Of a DNA stretch of 64,000 bases, positions 46,701 to 56,362 are shown piece after piece (position 1 is the stretch's first letter; each line of letters begins with the position of its first letter). The DNA comes from Eupeodes corollae (lineage: Eukaryota; Arthropoda; Insecta; Diptera; Syrphidae). A program made the position numbers and the translations under genes. The notes beneath the pieces are model-generated. The model was not told where the DNA came from and did no database searches. It worked only from the letters and a program-made list of their open reading frames with translations. The stretch spans positions 37,165,136 to 37,229,135 of the forward strand of contig NC_079149.1 in the NCBI RefSeq assembly GCF_945859685.1. The letters run 5' to 3'.

Positions 46701-49700
46701 TCGAGTCTTATCGCTGTACTCGCTGCCACTTGTTTACTGAAGATGTCGAGGGGTGTCAGATGGAGGAGAGTGTCTAACGCTGCTGAGGGTGTGGTTCTCA
46801 ATGCCCCGCTTATGCAAAGACATGCAGTGCGCTGAATTCTGCTAAGTTTGTCGAAGTCTCCAGTGAAGTCCACCATACTGTAACACCGTGCATAAGTATC
46901 GGATGACCGATGTGTATAGCCAATAGGTTATGCGAGGTTGAAAACCCCATTTGCTTCCTATGGCTTTTTTGCAAAATAAAAGAGCTACTGTAGCTTTTTT
47001 AACTCTTTCCTGAATATTAGGTTTCCAACTTAATTTTGTGTCCAATATCAGACCATAAAATTAGTGGTACAGGTACACTTTGTAGCCTTCTCTCTTAAGG
47101 GATATTAGTAGTTGGTTAACCACTATGTTCCACAGGAGAGGGGACAGAACACCACCTTGCGGAGTGCCTCTACCGACAGACCTCTTCGTGCAAATATCCC
47201 CCAGCTTAGAGTTGATGATCCTGCTTTTTAGCATTAGATTAATTAACTCACAGAGTGAGTATTCGACGTTAAGGGTCGTCATAGCAGAAGTGATAACGGA
47301 TGTGTCAACGTTGTGGAAAGCACCCTCAATATCCAGAAAAGCCACCATAGTATATTCCTTTTGCTCTAGGGAGTGTTCCATAGTTCTTACCAGAGTGTGC
47401 AAGCCTGTTTCTACCGATTTCCCTTTGCAGTAAGCATGCTGAGACATCGATAGTCTCTTATCAATGGTATGACGTGCATGGATATCAATCAATCGTTCCA
47501 GAGTTTTGAGAATGAATGATGATAGGCTAATAGGTCTTAGATCTTTATGGTTGACATGCGTGCATTTACTCGCCTCGGGAATGTAAACTACCTTTCTTTC
47601 TCTCCATCGCTCGCTCAGGGTCCATGTCTATTTTTCTTTTGTAACAAGACCTTGAGAAAAAGTTAAGTTAATACCCGGTCCAGGACGGTTTGTTGTATTA
47701 ACGGATTTGGAGCTATCTGGGAAGTGGGTGTCTAGTAGCAGGTTTAGCGTTTCTTCGGAAGAGTTGGTCGATGTACCGTCTGAGTTTTTAAGACAACTAG
47801 GCATGGTTGGATTTGTCGAAAGAATCTTTCTCATCCTTGATGCCTCAGAGGATTCTTCTATTGAGCTACAGAAGGATCTTTTAGCTAGGCTCAATTTTTG
47901 TTTATACTTTTTGAGGGATTCCTTATAGATGTCCCAATCTTGGGGGTGTCTAGTCTTTTTTGCACGATTGAAAATTTATATAAAAATTACCTGAATGCTA
48001 AAAACAATATTTTCTGTGAGATAAAATTAGCTTGAAGCCAATGTTTTTAATTTTTGAAAAGATATTTGAGTTGAAAGTAAATTTTTACCAAGTTTTAGTA
48101 TCGTTTTTTTTTTTAATTTTTTGTACAAAAACTGTCAATTTCATTTTTCTCATAATTTTACCAGATGTCAAAAACGTTAGTGTTCGTTGCACACAATTAT
48201 TTTGGAGATATAATCATTTTTGTTCGTAAAATATTCGAGGGCACAAATATTTTTTTCAGTTTTCGTACGTTCGTACGTTCTCGACGTTTTTATCGCCGTC
48301 CACAGCTCAAGAACCAGAAAAGATATAAACTTCAAATAAATTTTGTTATAAAGTTAAAAAGGCAAAAAGATGTAAAAACGGGCTCTCAAAGAATTTGCAT
48401 GGGTGGCTTTTTTACGATAACAGTTTAAAAAAAGGTGAACATTTTGGTTAACCTTAAATATCTCATGAACCAATAACGCTTGAAACATTACTCAAAGTTG
48501 GTAAAACCGAATTTCGGGTCAAATATCTATTCAAAAATTTAAGTTTATAGCTTTAAAATAATTGTATCTTTTAAAAAATATTGTTTTCAACAGACAGTAA
48601 AATTTTGAGAAAAATCGAATTAATAGTTTTTTACAAAAAACAAAAACTTAAAAGAAAATTTACAGAAGTTGGTAAAAATTGATTTTCGACTTAAATATCT
48701 TTTCAAAAAATTGAGATAAAGGCTTTGAGCTAATTTGAACTTTTAAGAAATATTCTTTTTAACATTTGGACAAATTTTGAGAAAAATTGGATTAGACAGT
48801 TATTTTACAAAAAATATAAACCTAAAAAAATATCAATAAAAGTTAGTAAAAATTGATTTTCGGCTCAAATATCTTTTAAAAATATTGAGATATTGGCTTT
48901 CAACATTCAGTAAAATTTTGAGAAAAATCGAACTTACAAAAAGTAAAAACCTAACAAAAAAACAATACTAAAACTTGGTAAAAAGTTACTTTCGACTCGA
49001 ATAGCTTTTCAAAAATTGAAAATACTGTCTTCAAACTTTTTTTATTTCACAGAAAATATTTTTTTCAGTAGTTTTTTCATAAAAATCCAACAGTTGGGTT
49101 TTTCATAAGAAAAATAAAATCTACACAAAAAAGTAAGCAAATTTAAAAAAGAATTGAGGTTCGGTTCTTGATATATCTCAAATTAATTTCATTTATCCAA
49201 TTTTTAAAAATTTAAGAAATGCTACTTCAATTTAAAATAAAAATCTATTTAAGAAAACTAGATTTTCAAAATTAACTATTTCTTTATATTTAAAATATTG
49301 TTAGTAATTTTAATTTTTTTAAGAATAATTCAACTGACAGCTTTTTTAACTCAACACGAAAACCTACAAACTTTTAAGCAAGAAAAATCGACAGAACGGA
49401 TGGAAAGTTATCAGTGGGGGTTGCATTCCCGCCTCTTTTTTAAATTTTCTTCATTCTCAATCAACCAATCAAACCACACAATATCATCCAAAGGAACTGT
49501 TAAGATCCCGAACACTCCTTCTTCATAAACATATTTTCACTTATAGCATTTGCTGAAATTCTATTGAAAAATAAGTTTTAAAAAATTCTTAAAGGGGACA
49601 GTTATAGCTATCTGTAACATCTATCAGTAAAAACTTGAAACATGTGGAGTCTGATGTGTTTTATGTTGAAAAACGTTTATAGATATCGATGAATGTACGT

Positions 49701-51183
49701 CATTAAATCAGAAATATTAAACATCCAGGAGCTTCGCACTTTCTTTTTTTGCTGATTTTATCAATAATTCTTCTGGAACGCCATCAATAAAACGAAATGG
49801 AATTTTATTGGAATTTCGCACTCAGCTGTTCGGTTAACATTAAATTCCATCATTGCCTTTTTTTGAATGTATTTACAAAATGATTTAAGCTTCAAATGCT
49901 GAAGTCTTTTTATTGCATTTATCTTTTTATGAAAATAAAGCTCTAACATGTTCAAAAACGTAAAAAAGCACATTTTATTGATGGATTTTATTGATATCTC
50001 GAAGCGGTTCCTAGACCAGAGCTTTTTGATAAATTTTCCAAAGTCTCTTTTAGTAAAGTCTTAACGAGAAACTACATTGACCTCACACTTATTTCGTATA
50101 AGATGACTCCTTTTTGAGTGGCGCTACTCCTGAGATCATGAAACCAACAAAAAATCATCACGCATATTTTACGAAGAAAACATACCACTTCCACTCTACG
50201 CCTTCGCCATGAGACTCTTCGTTTCAAGGAAAAACCACTTAGGTATTTAAAAATTTAAGTCAAAGAGGTGAAAGTGCATCACACGAACACTGGAATCCTG
50301 CTTTGAAAACAAAATTCACACACGCAAATTTTACGCAACTGAAATCCCATCCTCAACCCCTGCTCAAACCCCGACCATAAAAAGTTCAACGAATTGTAGC
50401 TATACTATGTAAAGGTTAAGTATTTATACTCACCCGGTCTGAATGGTCTACAAAAGTCATTTATTCTGCGGCGGTCCGCCTCAGATGCTATATTGACAAT
50501 TTCCGGAATATTGACGTATTCCTTGCCAATAAATATCGCCATGACACTAACAAATGCAACCAGCTCTTCAGGATGCACTACTGCTGCTGCTGCATCGTCC
50601 TCACTGTTTTCATTGGAGATGGCACCATCAGTGGCGGTGGCGATGGCTCTGGCGACATCAACATTCAAGCTCCCACCTAAAGACATACGTCAAAGTAAAA
50701 TGGAAATAAGATAACAAAAAAAAAGCAGATATTATTGAAGAGCCTTCAAAAGTTGTAGTAGTTCTCTTATGGTCTATAGGTTGTTAGTTGTGTGAGAAAC
50801 AGAATCTGAAACATCCCCTCGGGACAGATAGACATGTCAGGGTAATTCTTTTCGTATAATGGTCTCTCACCCGTTCTACCTAGTGTCTGATCCATATCGG
50901 GGGTGGTAACGACTCCATTGGGATTGGGATTATTCGCATTGGAAGTGGTTGTAGCTGGATGTTTCAGCTGCTCCTCCGACTGATGATGATGATGGTCTTC
51001 GCATTTACTAGTACCGCTCCTCTTCGTCATCGTCGTCGCTGTCGTTGTCGGCATCGTATTGCTGTTGCTGATGCTGATGTCGGATTTTGGCAGCCGTAAA
51101 ACTTTTTTAAGTTGTGGCAGGGCCACTACCAAATTTGCATTACCCTCGGCGCTGTATATCAACTGAATTTGGCTAAAATCCAT
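34551..51183 (-). CDS. Ipk1: Inositol-pentakisphosphate 2-kinase (IPPK), nine exons
   Basis: The enzyme phosphorylates the 2-position of Ins(1,3,4,5,6)P5 to make phytate (InsP6), the last step of higher inositol phosphate synthesis. I joined nine exons by GT/AG sites; every phase agrees and gives 524 residues plus TAA (human IPPK is about 490). Conserved blocks in order: N-terminal EGNANLVVA nucleotide loop; GKEYVNIPEIV; FAVDIKPKQGW (229-233, the ExKPK-type catalytic motif, here D for E); CRYC zinc ligands (287-290); AYCPIDMFSG (307-316); QNNLRIFRNG (333-342); VSVLDMDPKP (494-503, the DLDxKP motif). Residues 45-85 are a low-complexity Ser/Thr/His insert. Introns 2 and 7 are swollen by mobile elements, but no exon is broken. 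Homologue-guided; transcript ends unknown. Confidence 0.92.
34782..34993 (-). CDS. Ipk1: Ipk1 exon 8
   Basis: Acceptor ATTTTCAG|GACTAC (phase 0), donor TTCTCA|GTGAGT. Encodes DYMTHQSCSNFKSANS to LIAATFLDCSIIVAFKEIHL; the TxxDCSI block matches human TAKDCSIMIA. Intron 7 before it is about 5.1 kb and carries a LINE. Confidence 0.9.
35050..35454 (+). repeat. Dispersed tandem-unit repeat element, left part (Ipk1 intron 7)
   Basis: Terminal module (gcctgggatgcgacccacac ... tgataacttcccatcc) followed by body units with gaaaacaatatttt, agccaatattt, tatttgagtcgaaa and aatttttacca. Interrupted by a LINE at 35455 and resumes at 38019. Confidence 0.75.
35455..38005 (-). mobile_element. 5'-truncated LINE in Ipk1 intron 7
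   Basis: 2.55 kb on the minus strand, bounded by a 13-bp near-perfect duplication (aaaattagtttga at 35442-35454; aaaatgagtttga at 38006-38018). The sense 3' end is a (TCTAAA)n tail. It starts inside the end of the endonuclease domain, so it is a typical 5'-truncated insertion. It landed within the dispersed tandem repeat, antisense to nothing but in the same orientation as the Ipk1 transcript. Confidence 0.88.
35814..38005 (-). pseudogene. LINE ORF2 remnant: endonuclease end plus reverse transcriptase
   Basis: The first 19 or so residues of the open frame come from the flanking repeat; the element begins at QTHFVGTSQTLLDAFFVSEL. RT motifs: RPISILPFLSKVFEKI, QFGFREKHSC, LLDFSKAFDTVDH, GVPQGSILGPLLFSLYIN and the catalytic FADD (MFADDVQL). 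A frameshift near 36280-36300 separates the C-terminal part (TYGCEVFSN, then a Cys/aromatic tail CRTSEEQFFVYAIRLWNLLP, 35814-36326). The RT core is intact, but the N-terminal endonuclease is lost. Clade within the Jockey/I group is uncertain. Confidence 0.85.
38006..39235 (+). repeat. Dispersed tandem-unit repeat element, right part with head module
   Basis: Four or so body units, then the head: ggttaaccaaaattttcacc, gccctttctgcatctttctg, gttcttgagctatggaggac, tandem GTACGGAC/GTACGAAC (39058-39091), and the end aaatcggacccattacaata. Same family as 47970-49540 and 52600-54300. Confidence 0.8.
39236..40075. other. Ipk1 intron 7, 5' part
   Basis: AT-rich intron sequence between the repeat element and exon 7. 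No gene or repeat recognised. Confidence 0.6.
40076..40190 (-). CDS. Ipk1: Ipk1 exon 7
   Basis: Acceptor CTCTGTAG|TGATCT, donor GCTAAG|GTAGGT. Encodes LTTFQDLIINCLLRNYSGKP and GTGVLERILNIQLLAK, in the helical region before the final lobe. It ends in phase 0. Confidence 0.88.
40259..40405 (-). CDS. Ipk1: Ipk1 exon 6
   Basis: Acceptor TATATAG|AAAACC, donor AATGG|GTAACT. Encodes KPEAMRKSLNALLECPQNNL, then RIFRNGNLIYGDQ and SLEELKEKLFNG. This is the most conserved block of the C lobe. Confidence 0.92.
40468..40526 (-). CDS. Ipk1: Ipk1 exon 5
   Basis: Short 59-nt exon. Acceptor ATTTTAG|CTTCGG, donor TCAGG|GTTCGT. Encodes LRAHKISKVSAYCPIDMFSG, equal to the YCPLDLYSG block of IPPK. Confidence 0.9.
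40596..40826 (-). CDS. Ipk1: Ipk1 exon 4 with the catalytic DIKPK motif
   Basis: Acceptor AATAAAAAG|CTAACA (phase 0), donor CTAAG|GTAAAT. Carries FAVDIKPKQGW, an Asp/Gly/Pro-rich loop and CRYCTMQFSK, whose Cys pair matches the zinc site of the family. A second possible acceptor 10 nt inside breaks the frame. Confidence 0.9.
40885..41040. repeat. Simple repeats in Ipk1 intron 3
   Basis: GGTGGTTGGT-type tandem units (40895-40945) and CGTCGTCATCGTC-type trinucleotide runs (40985-41035). Confidence 0.85.
41310..41410 (-). CDS. Ipk1: Ipk1 exon 3
   Basis: Acceptor TTTATAG|CTCAT, donor CATCAG|GTGAGT. Encodes AHRLDKEFCGQFGLLLPDAT and on to GLQHQ. It sits after the 9-kb intron 2. The split GCT codon joins exons 2 and 3. 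Confidence 0.85.
41411..42289. other. Ipk1 intron 2, 3' part
   Basis: No gene. Contains a GGTC/GGTT simple repeat at 41474-41513. The open frame that crosses exon 3 into the intron (to 41699) is coding only within exon 3. Confidence 0.6.
42290..42770. mobile_element. Tc1/mariner-like MITE in Ipk1 intron 2
   Basis: A 481-bp element with imperfect terminal inverted repeats CAGTCGCGTCCGCTTATTTG / CAGTCTTCTCCGCTTATGTG and TA at both flanks (42288-42289, 42771-42772). TA duplication and CAGTC ends are typical of Tc1/mariner. No transposase remains. Confidence 0.75.
43200..44482 (+). pseudogene. 5'-truncated LINE fragment, reverse transcriptase region
   Basis: Begins in mid-RT (CNRSTDDLMVFLTEQWNKPL), has IIALDISGVFDRDWDQALLS (the usual FD-R-VW partly changed), NAGVPQGSVLSATLFLIFIN and catalytic FADD (CFADDSTLCF). 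After a stop at about 43620 it continues in other frames to FIRPKLEYNSHIW and ends in a short poly(A) run (44474-44482). Same family as 29030-29900. Confidence 0.82.
44483..45900. other. Ipk1 intron 2, unassigned
   Basis: No gene. A 16-bp inverted pair (44639-44654 and 44812-44827, TGCAGTCTCTTTGATT) and many tgactt/aagtca strings suggest an old inverted-repeat element. Confidence 0.5.
45905..47965 (-). pseudogene. LOA/R1/I-type LINE fragment (RT plus RNase H), frameshifted
   Basis: Fragments in order on the minus strand: SSEETLNLLLDTHFPDS (47628-47894), RT with VAFLDIEGAFHNVD and GTPQGGVLSPLLWN (47061-47492), thumb (46842-47045), a connecting part (46544-46876), RNase H remnant HLCWVPGHRDITG (46393-46596) and a Cys/His tail CRSCMYVEEEETISHLLCSF (46062-46322). 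The end contains TGGTATCACAATGGGC. RNase H downstream of RT points to the R1/LOA/I side of LINEs rather than Jockey. At least five frame changes; inactive. Confidence 0.8.
47970..49540. repeat. Dispersed tandem-unit repeat element, foldback copy (Ipk1 intron 2)
   Basis: Left arm (47970-48245) has body units in plus orientation. Then comes the head (48250-48480; cgtacgttcgtacgttctcg, ggctctcaaagaatttgcat, ggttaacc), then body units in reverse orientation to about 49150, ending with the terminal module (gttatcagtgggggttgcat) near 49440. The arms at 48000-48130 and 48940-49090 are inverted repeats of each other. Confidence 0.75.
49541..50433. other. Ipk1 intron 2, 5' part
   Basis: No gene or repeat recognised. 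Confidence 0.55.
50434..50676 (-). CDS. Ipk1: Ipk1 exon 2
   Basis: Acceptor TCTTTAG|GTGGG, donor CCGG|GTGAGTA. Encodes GGSLNVDVARAI through FIGKEYVNIPEIVNIA to NDFCRPFRP, matching the helical region after the N lobe start in IPPK. Confidence 0.88.
50871..51183 (-). CDS. Ipk1: Ipk1 exon 1 (coding part)
   Basis: Starts ATG GAT TTT (MDFSQIQLIYSAEGNANLVV). It contains the nucleotide-binding loop EGNAN and VLRLPK, then the His/Ser/Thr-rich insert. Donor chosen at ACGG|GTGAGA; the weaker CTAG|GTAGAA 9 nt earlier on the transcript gives the same phase and would drop three residues. Confidence 0.85.
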
Positions 51184-52600
51184 TTCGAATTCGAAATGAA
51201 ACTTTCTGTGAACGAGTATGTGTACGGGAGTGCGAGGAAATGAGGGATCAGTGGTATATTCTATATGGGACTAGGTTCACTGGATACCAGTGATTTTGTG
51301 TGTGTGATGTTGGTGTGGCAGCGGCAGAAGCAGGAGCAGCGGTAGTACCCGCACTGCTTATGCGATTCGACTAGGAGAGGATCGGAATGGTAGTGTTACA
51401 CATCTGCAATAGCATTGGCAGTATAATATAACTCCTGTGAATAGAAAAGAGCAAAAAGGGACACGTTACATACCAGAGAGTTGAAGCTGGAGCTGAAGAT
51501 GGACAAATTTTGCAGTGTTATGTTTATCCGGCAGATTAGGATACGAATAATGGCATTAGGGACATAAATTTGAAAAGTGCTTCCATCAGACCATCAAAGG
51601 GCAAAGGCAGCCACAGTTCCATAGCAAAGTTACTCCTATATCAACAGACAGCGTCGTGTCGTGGATGTCGCTAGTCGTCTGATATGCGGAAGCTGATAGA
51701 AAAGGAGTTCGTGGGTATAACCAACTTCGAACCACACGACAAAAACTATAGGAACTAAGCGAAGGGAGTTAGCTTTGGAGTTGTGTGATGGCGGCAAATT
51801 AGACTACATATGAGTTGTTGGCACTGCCACTAATTTGTCGCTTTTTGGAGGCAATGTGGCTTTATGTTTCCGGTTCCTGTTTTAAGTTAACTTACATGCA
51901 TAGGTTAGGTACGTATTTTGAAACTAAATGGTTTAATATTTGCCATGTTTGTTCTGCGTATTGTGTACTTAGTTATTTAATAGTTAATAAAACTTCTAAT
52001 AGCAAACACGTAAATGAATTGGGGATAAATTCCAAATTAAGTTTAAAAGAACATTTAGGAGACGATTTGAATCTTCCATTAAAAAGTTCACATAATGCTA
52101 CATTATTGGTCTTTAATTGTATAAGGTCCTTATCAGCGGTAGTTTAGAAAAGAAACGAATTTGGCATGCTCTTAGCTTTAGGGCATCATTAAAGGTGTAT
52201 ACAATAGATAAGAACAGTAAGAACCGCTTAAATGAAACATGCACATTTCCCAATTTCTTTTTACTTGATTACACTCAGCTTAAGTGAAACATACATTGAA
52301 GGGGAGGCGAAATTCTAAAAACTCTTTTAAACGAATTTTGAAATTCAATTTTTTTTGTGTCGATATTTTTAAAAGTCTGACAAAATATTAACACAAACGT
52401 TTTTGGTAAAATAAAAAAAAGTTTGAAGTCACTATCGTTCTTCGTTTTCAAAAAACTTCTGTCGAAATCCACATTTTGTCAATTTCTTGTTGTTTTTGTA
52501 GGTTTTCGTTGCCAATTGCATGTTTCTTAGAAAATAAATTAAAGTATCAATATTTTGTATACGGTAAAATATGGATATTTTTTTCAACATATTTAGTCAA
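51184..52600. other. Ipk1 upstream region and intergenic sequence
   Basis: Should hold the Ipk1 5' UTR and promoter (minus strand), but I see no TATA or initiator convincing enough to call. An unassigned 110-codon plus-strand frame lies at 51815-52147. Confidence 0.5.
51815..52147 (+). CDS. Unassigned 110-codon open frame
   Basis: Translates to a Cys/Leu-rich N-terminal half (CRFLEAMWLYVSGSCF) and a polar C-terminal half. I do not recognise it, codon use looks like the AT-rich surroundings, and it has no supporting neighbour. It could be chance or an exon of an unseen gene. Confidence 0.12.
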   Translation: MLALPLICRFLEAMWLYVSGSCFKLTYMHRLGTYFETKWFNICHVCSAYCVLSYLIVNKTSNSKHVNELGINSKLSLKEHLGDDLNLPLKSSHNATLLVFNCIRSLSAVV

Positions 52601-54300
52601 AAACCAATATTTACCAATTTAGCAACATATTTTACTTCCCATTGGAAGTTATTGTAATGGGTCCGATTTGTCAAAATGAAAATTTTGACATTTCTCGACG
52701 TTTCAAGGTCCCTAGAGTCAAGATAAAAGATTTTTAGAAAGATGTCTGTGCGTGGCTGTGTACGTACGTTCGTACGTCCGTACGTTCGCGACGTTTTTTT
52801 CGTCCTCCATAGCTCAAGAACCAGAAGAGACATCAACTTCAAATAGATTTTGTTATACAGATAATAAGGCAGAAAGATGCAGAAAGGGCTCTCAAGAAAA
52901 TTGCGTTGGTGGTTTTTTTACCATAGCAGTTTGATAAAAAGGTGAAAATTTTGGTTAACCCTAAATATCTTACAAACCAAAAACGCTAGAGACTTGAATT
53001 AAATTTTGTATAATATATTGTAATTGATATCAAAGAAGTAAATTTTTTGAAAAAAATCCATTACACGGTTTTTTTATAAATAAAAAAAAAGCGGAAAAAA
53101 AAAATTGTCAACTCCAAAATTTTACGACTTAAATATGATTTTATCTCCAAAACAATTTTATGCAACGGAGAATAATTTTTTTGACATCTGATAAAATTTT
53201 GAGAAAAATCGAATTGACATTTTTTTAAAAAAAAAAATAAAAATCTAAAAAAAAACATTACTCAAAGTTGGTAAAAATTGAATATCGATTCAAATACCTT
53301 TTCTAAAACTTGAAATTTAGGCTTCAAACTTATATTATCTTATAAGAAATATTGTTTTCAATATTAGGAAAAATTTTCAGAAAAATCGAATTGACAGTTT
53401 TTTTACAAAAAATTAAAACCTAAAAAAATGTATAAAAGTTGGTAAAAATTGATTTTCGACTCAAATATCTTTTTAAAAATTGTAGATATTCGCTTTAAAC
53501 TACTTTTATCTTTCAAAAAATATTGTTGTTAACATTCAGTAAAAATTAAAAAAAAAATCGATTTGACAGTTTTTTTTTACAAAAAATTTAAAACCGAAAA
53601 AAAATTAACAAAAGTTGGTAAAAAATGATTTTCGACTCAAACATCGTTTCGAAAATTTGAAATATTGGCTTCAAACTTATTTAATCTTATAAGAAATATT
53701 GTTTTCAACATTCGGTAAAATTTTGAAAAAAATCAGGTTGACAGTTTTTTTACAAAAAATAAAACTCTAAAAAAAAAACAATACTAAAACTTGGTAAAAA
53801 TTTACTTTCGACTCAAATAGCTTTTCAAAAATTAAAAATATTGGCTTCAAACTTTTTTTATTTCACAGAAAATATTGTTTTCGATATTCAGTGATTTTTA
53901 TATAAAAATCCAACAGTCCGTTTTTCATAAAAAATAAAATCTACAAAAAATAGTACGCAAATTTGGTAAAAATTGATGTGATGTGATGGTTCTCGATATC
54001 TCGTGAAGAATAGAAAACATTGGCTTCAAATTAATTCCATTCATCCAGTTTGTATTCGTCTATATTAGAAATAAAAAATTTTAAGAAATGCTAACAAATT
54101 GGTAAAATTGGTTTTGAAATCAAACCATTTCATCATTTATGAAAACATTTCCAATTTGCTGAGAACAATTCAAGTAACAACTTTTTTAACATTACACGAA
54201 AACCTACAAACCTTTTAAGCAAGACCAATCGACAGAAGGGATGGGTAGTTATCAGTGTGGGTCGCATCCCAGCCTCTTTTTTTATATTTTCTAGAACAAG
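52600..54300 (-). repeat. Dispersed tandem-unit repeat element, most complete copy
   Basis: Starts at cttcccattggaagttattg, then the head (cgtttcaaggtccctagagt; GTACGTTCGTACGTCCGTAC at 52763-52790; ccatagctcaagaaccagaa; gggctctcaagaaaattgcg; ttggttaaccctaaatatct). Body units follow, with successive gttggtaaaaa landmarks at 53267, 53438, 53614 and 53790 (171-176 bp apart), then a terminal module (aagcaagaccaatcgacag; gttatcagtgtgggtcgcat) near 54280. Non-coding. Confidence 0.8.
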
Positions 54301-56362
54301 TTAGTTTTGCTAGGAACATGCTGACATTAACAATAATAAAATTGCCAAAAATGTCTAACGATCGTGTGAGCATACAATTTCTTTTGACAATAAAGCCATT
54401 TTCAGGTGCGAGAAATTAAGGCACCTGACTTTTACAAACAACAAAATTTGTATTTTAAATATTCTGCTCAATAGCAAAATGGAATCACTCTTGAAATATA
54501 AAATATTTCCCTAATATAACCTCATTGGCAGCTATATTGTCAAAAGATCGACTGATCAGTAAATATAGTAAGAATTGACAATCGTCTTTACTTAATTTAG
54601 CTTAAATCGATTGTTCTTTGTTTACGCTTTGTTTTGTTTTATGATTATTCATATTGCAAAATTATAGTATTTTCCAAAAATCTAATTTATTGTTTTACCC
54701 TCTGAAATATTGCACTTTCAAAATTTGTCTAAAGTTGATACAAAAAATGCCTTTTCAAAATAAATACCATAACACAATTTCTTGAACACATCCTCCAAAA
54801 CCCCATTCGAATTCGCCTTCCATCTGTCATGCGGAAAACTCAACCACAAGACCTATTGTCACTTTCTTAAAAATACTGCCAAGAAAAACCGGAGATAAAA
54901 TTGCAAATATTTTTAACTTACCCAGAATTTCTTATTAAAACTAACACTTGACTTGAACAAAACAACACTTGACACAGTTAAATAAACAATAAAGTTAATA
55001 TTAGCTAATTTTAACATCCATTTTATTGAATTTTTCTAATAAATTATTTCACAACACTTTTCAATCAACCAACAAAAATATTTCAGAATCATGAATGAAC
55101 TAACCAACAGATGATGTAAATAATACTGAAGTTGGTTGCGGTTTTCATTGTCGTTGTCAGTGCAAGAGAGGTCTGGTCAGGAATGATGGTTTCATTTCGC
55201 CGTGGCTGCGCAGTAGTGAGCATGTTCAGAGTGCATATCTTACAATGACAGCAACCAGTGAGAAATCAATTTTATCACTGTATATATTTAGGCGCTAAAG
55301 GGAAATTCTAATGAAAAACAAAAATTCATGTATGCATCTGGCAGTAGCTGGCAAAATTTTCATATTTTGATATTGTTTGTATTTTTATTGAAAAACTGAT
55401 ATTAAGCATCTCCAGTAGGGTTGCTATGAAGTTTCGTATAGCGTGGTTGCTGTCATATGCGTATTGCTATATAAATTACGTTGATGTACACAAATTATTC
55501 TCTTCGCGTCGTTTGAAAGACTCTAGCCTTACAGGGACATTGATATGGTTTAAGAAAATTGTTTAGAATATAAGAGAATTTGACAGTATTGACATTTTGT
55601 TATCATTCAGTGACTAATTTAATCACAATATAGTTTTTTTTGGTTCTAATTCCACTTGAGTTAATTTAGAAAACAAAAATGTATTGGTATTAAGTTTTTC
55701 AATTGGAAGGTTACAGTTCATTGCGAGTTCATGTCGTTGACGTTGAACCTGTCAAATTATCTGGCAATTTTCAAAACTGCTTTGAAAAATTAACGTGACA
55801 TGATTAATTTTGATTATAAAATTAAATCGAGCAGCATTAAAGCTAAAAAGGAAATTCGTCTACTAGCAACTTTATCAAATACAAATCTCATCCGCCGAAT
55901 TGTAATGCTTTCAGAAAAAATCACTGTTTGTTATAGCTTTTGGGCTTTTGAAAATGTCAATGAAGAACCAGTATTTTAAAATTTGTGATCTGCAATCAAT
56001 TGACCTTAAAAAGATTGCAATAATTGTTTCAATTTGAATGCAATGAATTGATTGCAATCATTTTATGCGTTCTTGGAACTTACTTGAAGTCTTCACATTT
56101 AATTGAAGTTTTTGTATTCTTTTGAAGTCTTTGTGTTCTTTTAAAATCCTTGCATTCTTTTGAAGTCTTCACACTCTTAAATGGCATTTAACTTCAATTT
56201 AAATCAAAATTGATTTAATCCACTTTTGACACACCTGTTTGTGTGAGGTATATTGGTCACTTAAGAACATTTTGTGCAGTTTTAAATGATTGCAATCAAT
56301 TGTTTGCAGTTAATTGATTGAATAAAAAATGATTGTATTCTTTTTAAGATCAAATGATTAGT
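54301..56362. other. AT-rich intergenic stretch, no gene seen
   Basis: No credible frame over 60 codons. The right part (55980-56340) is rich in caattga/tcaattg strings, perhaps an old inverted-repeat remnant. Confidence 0.55.
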
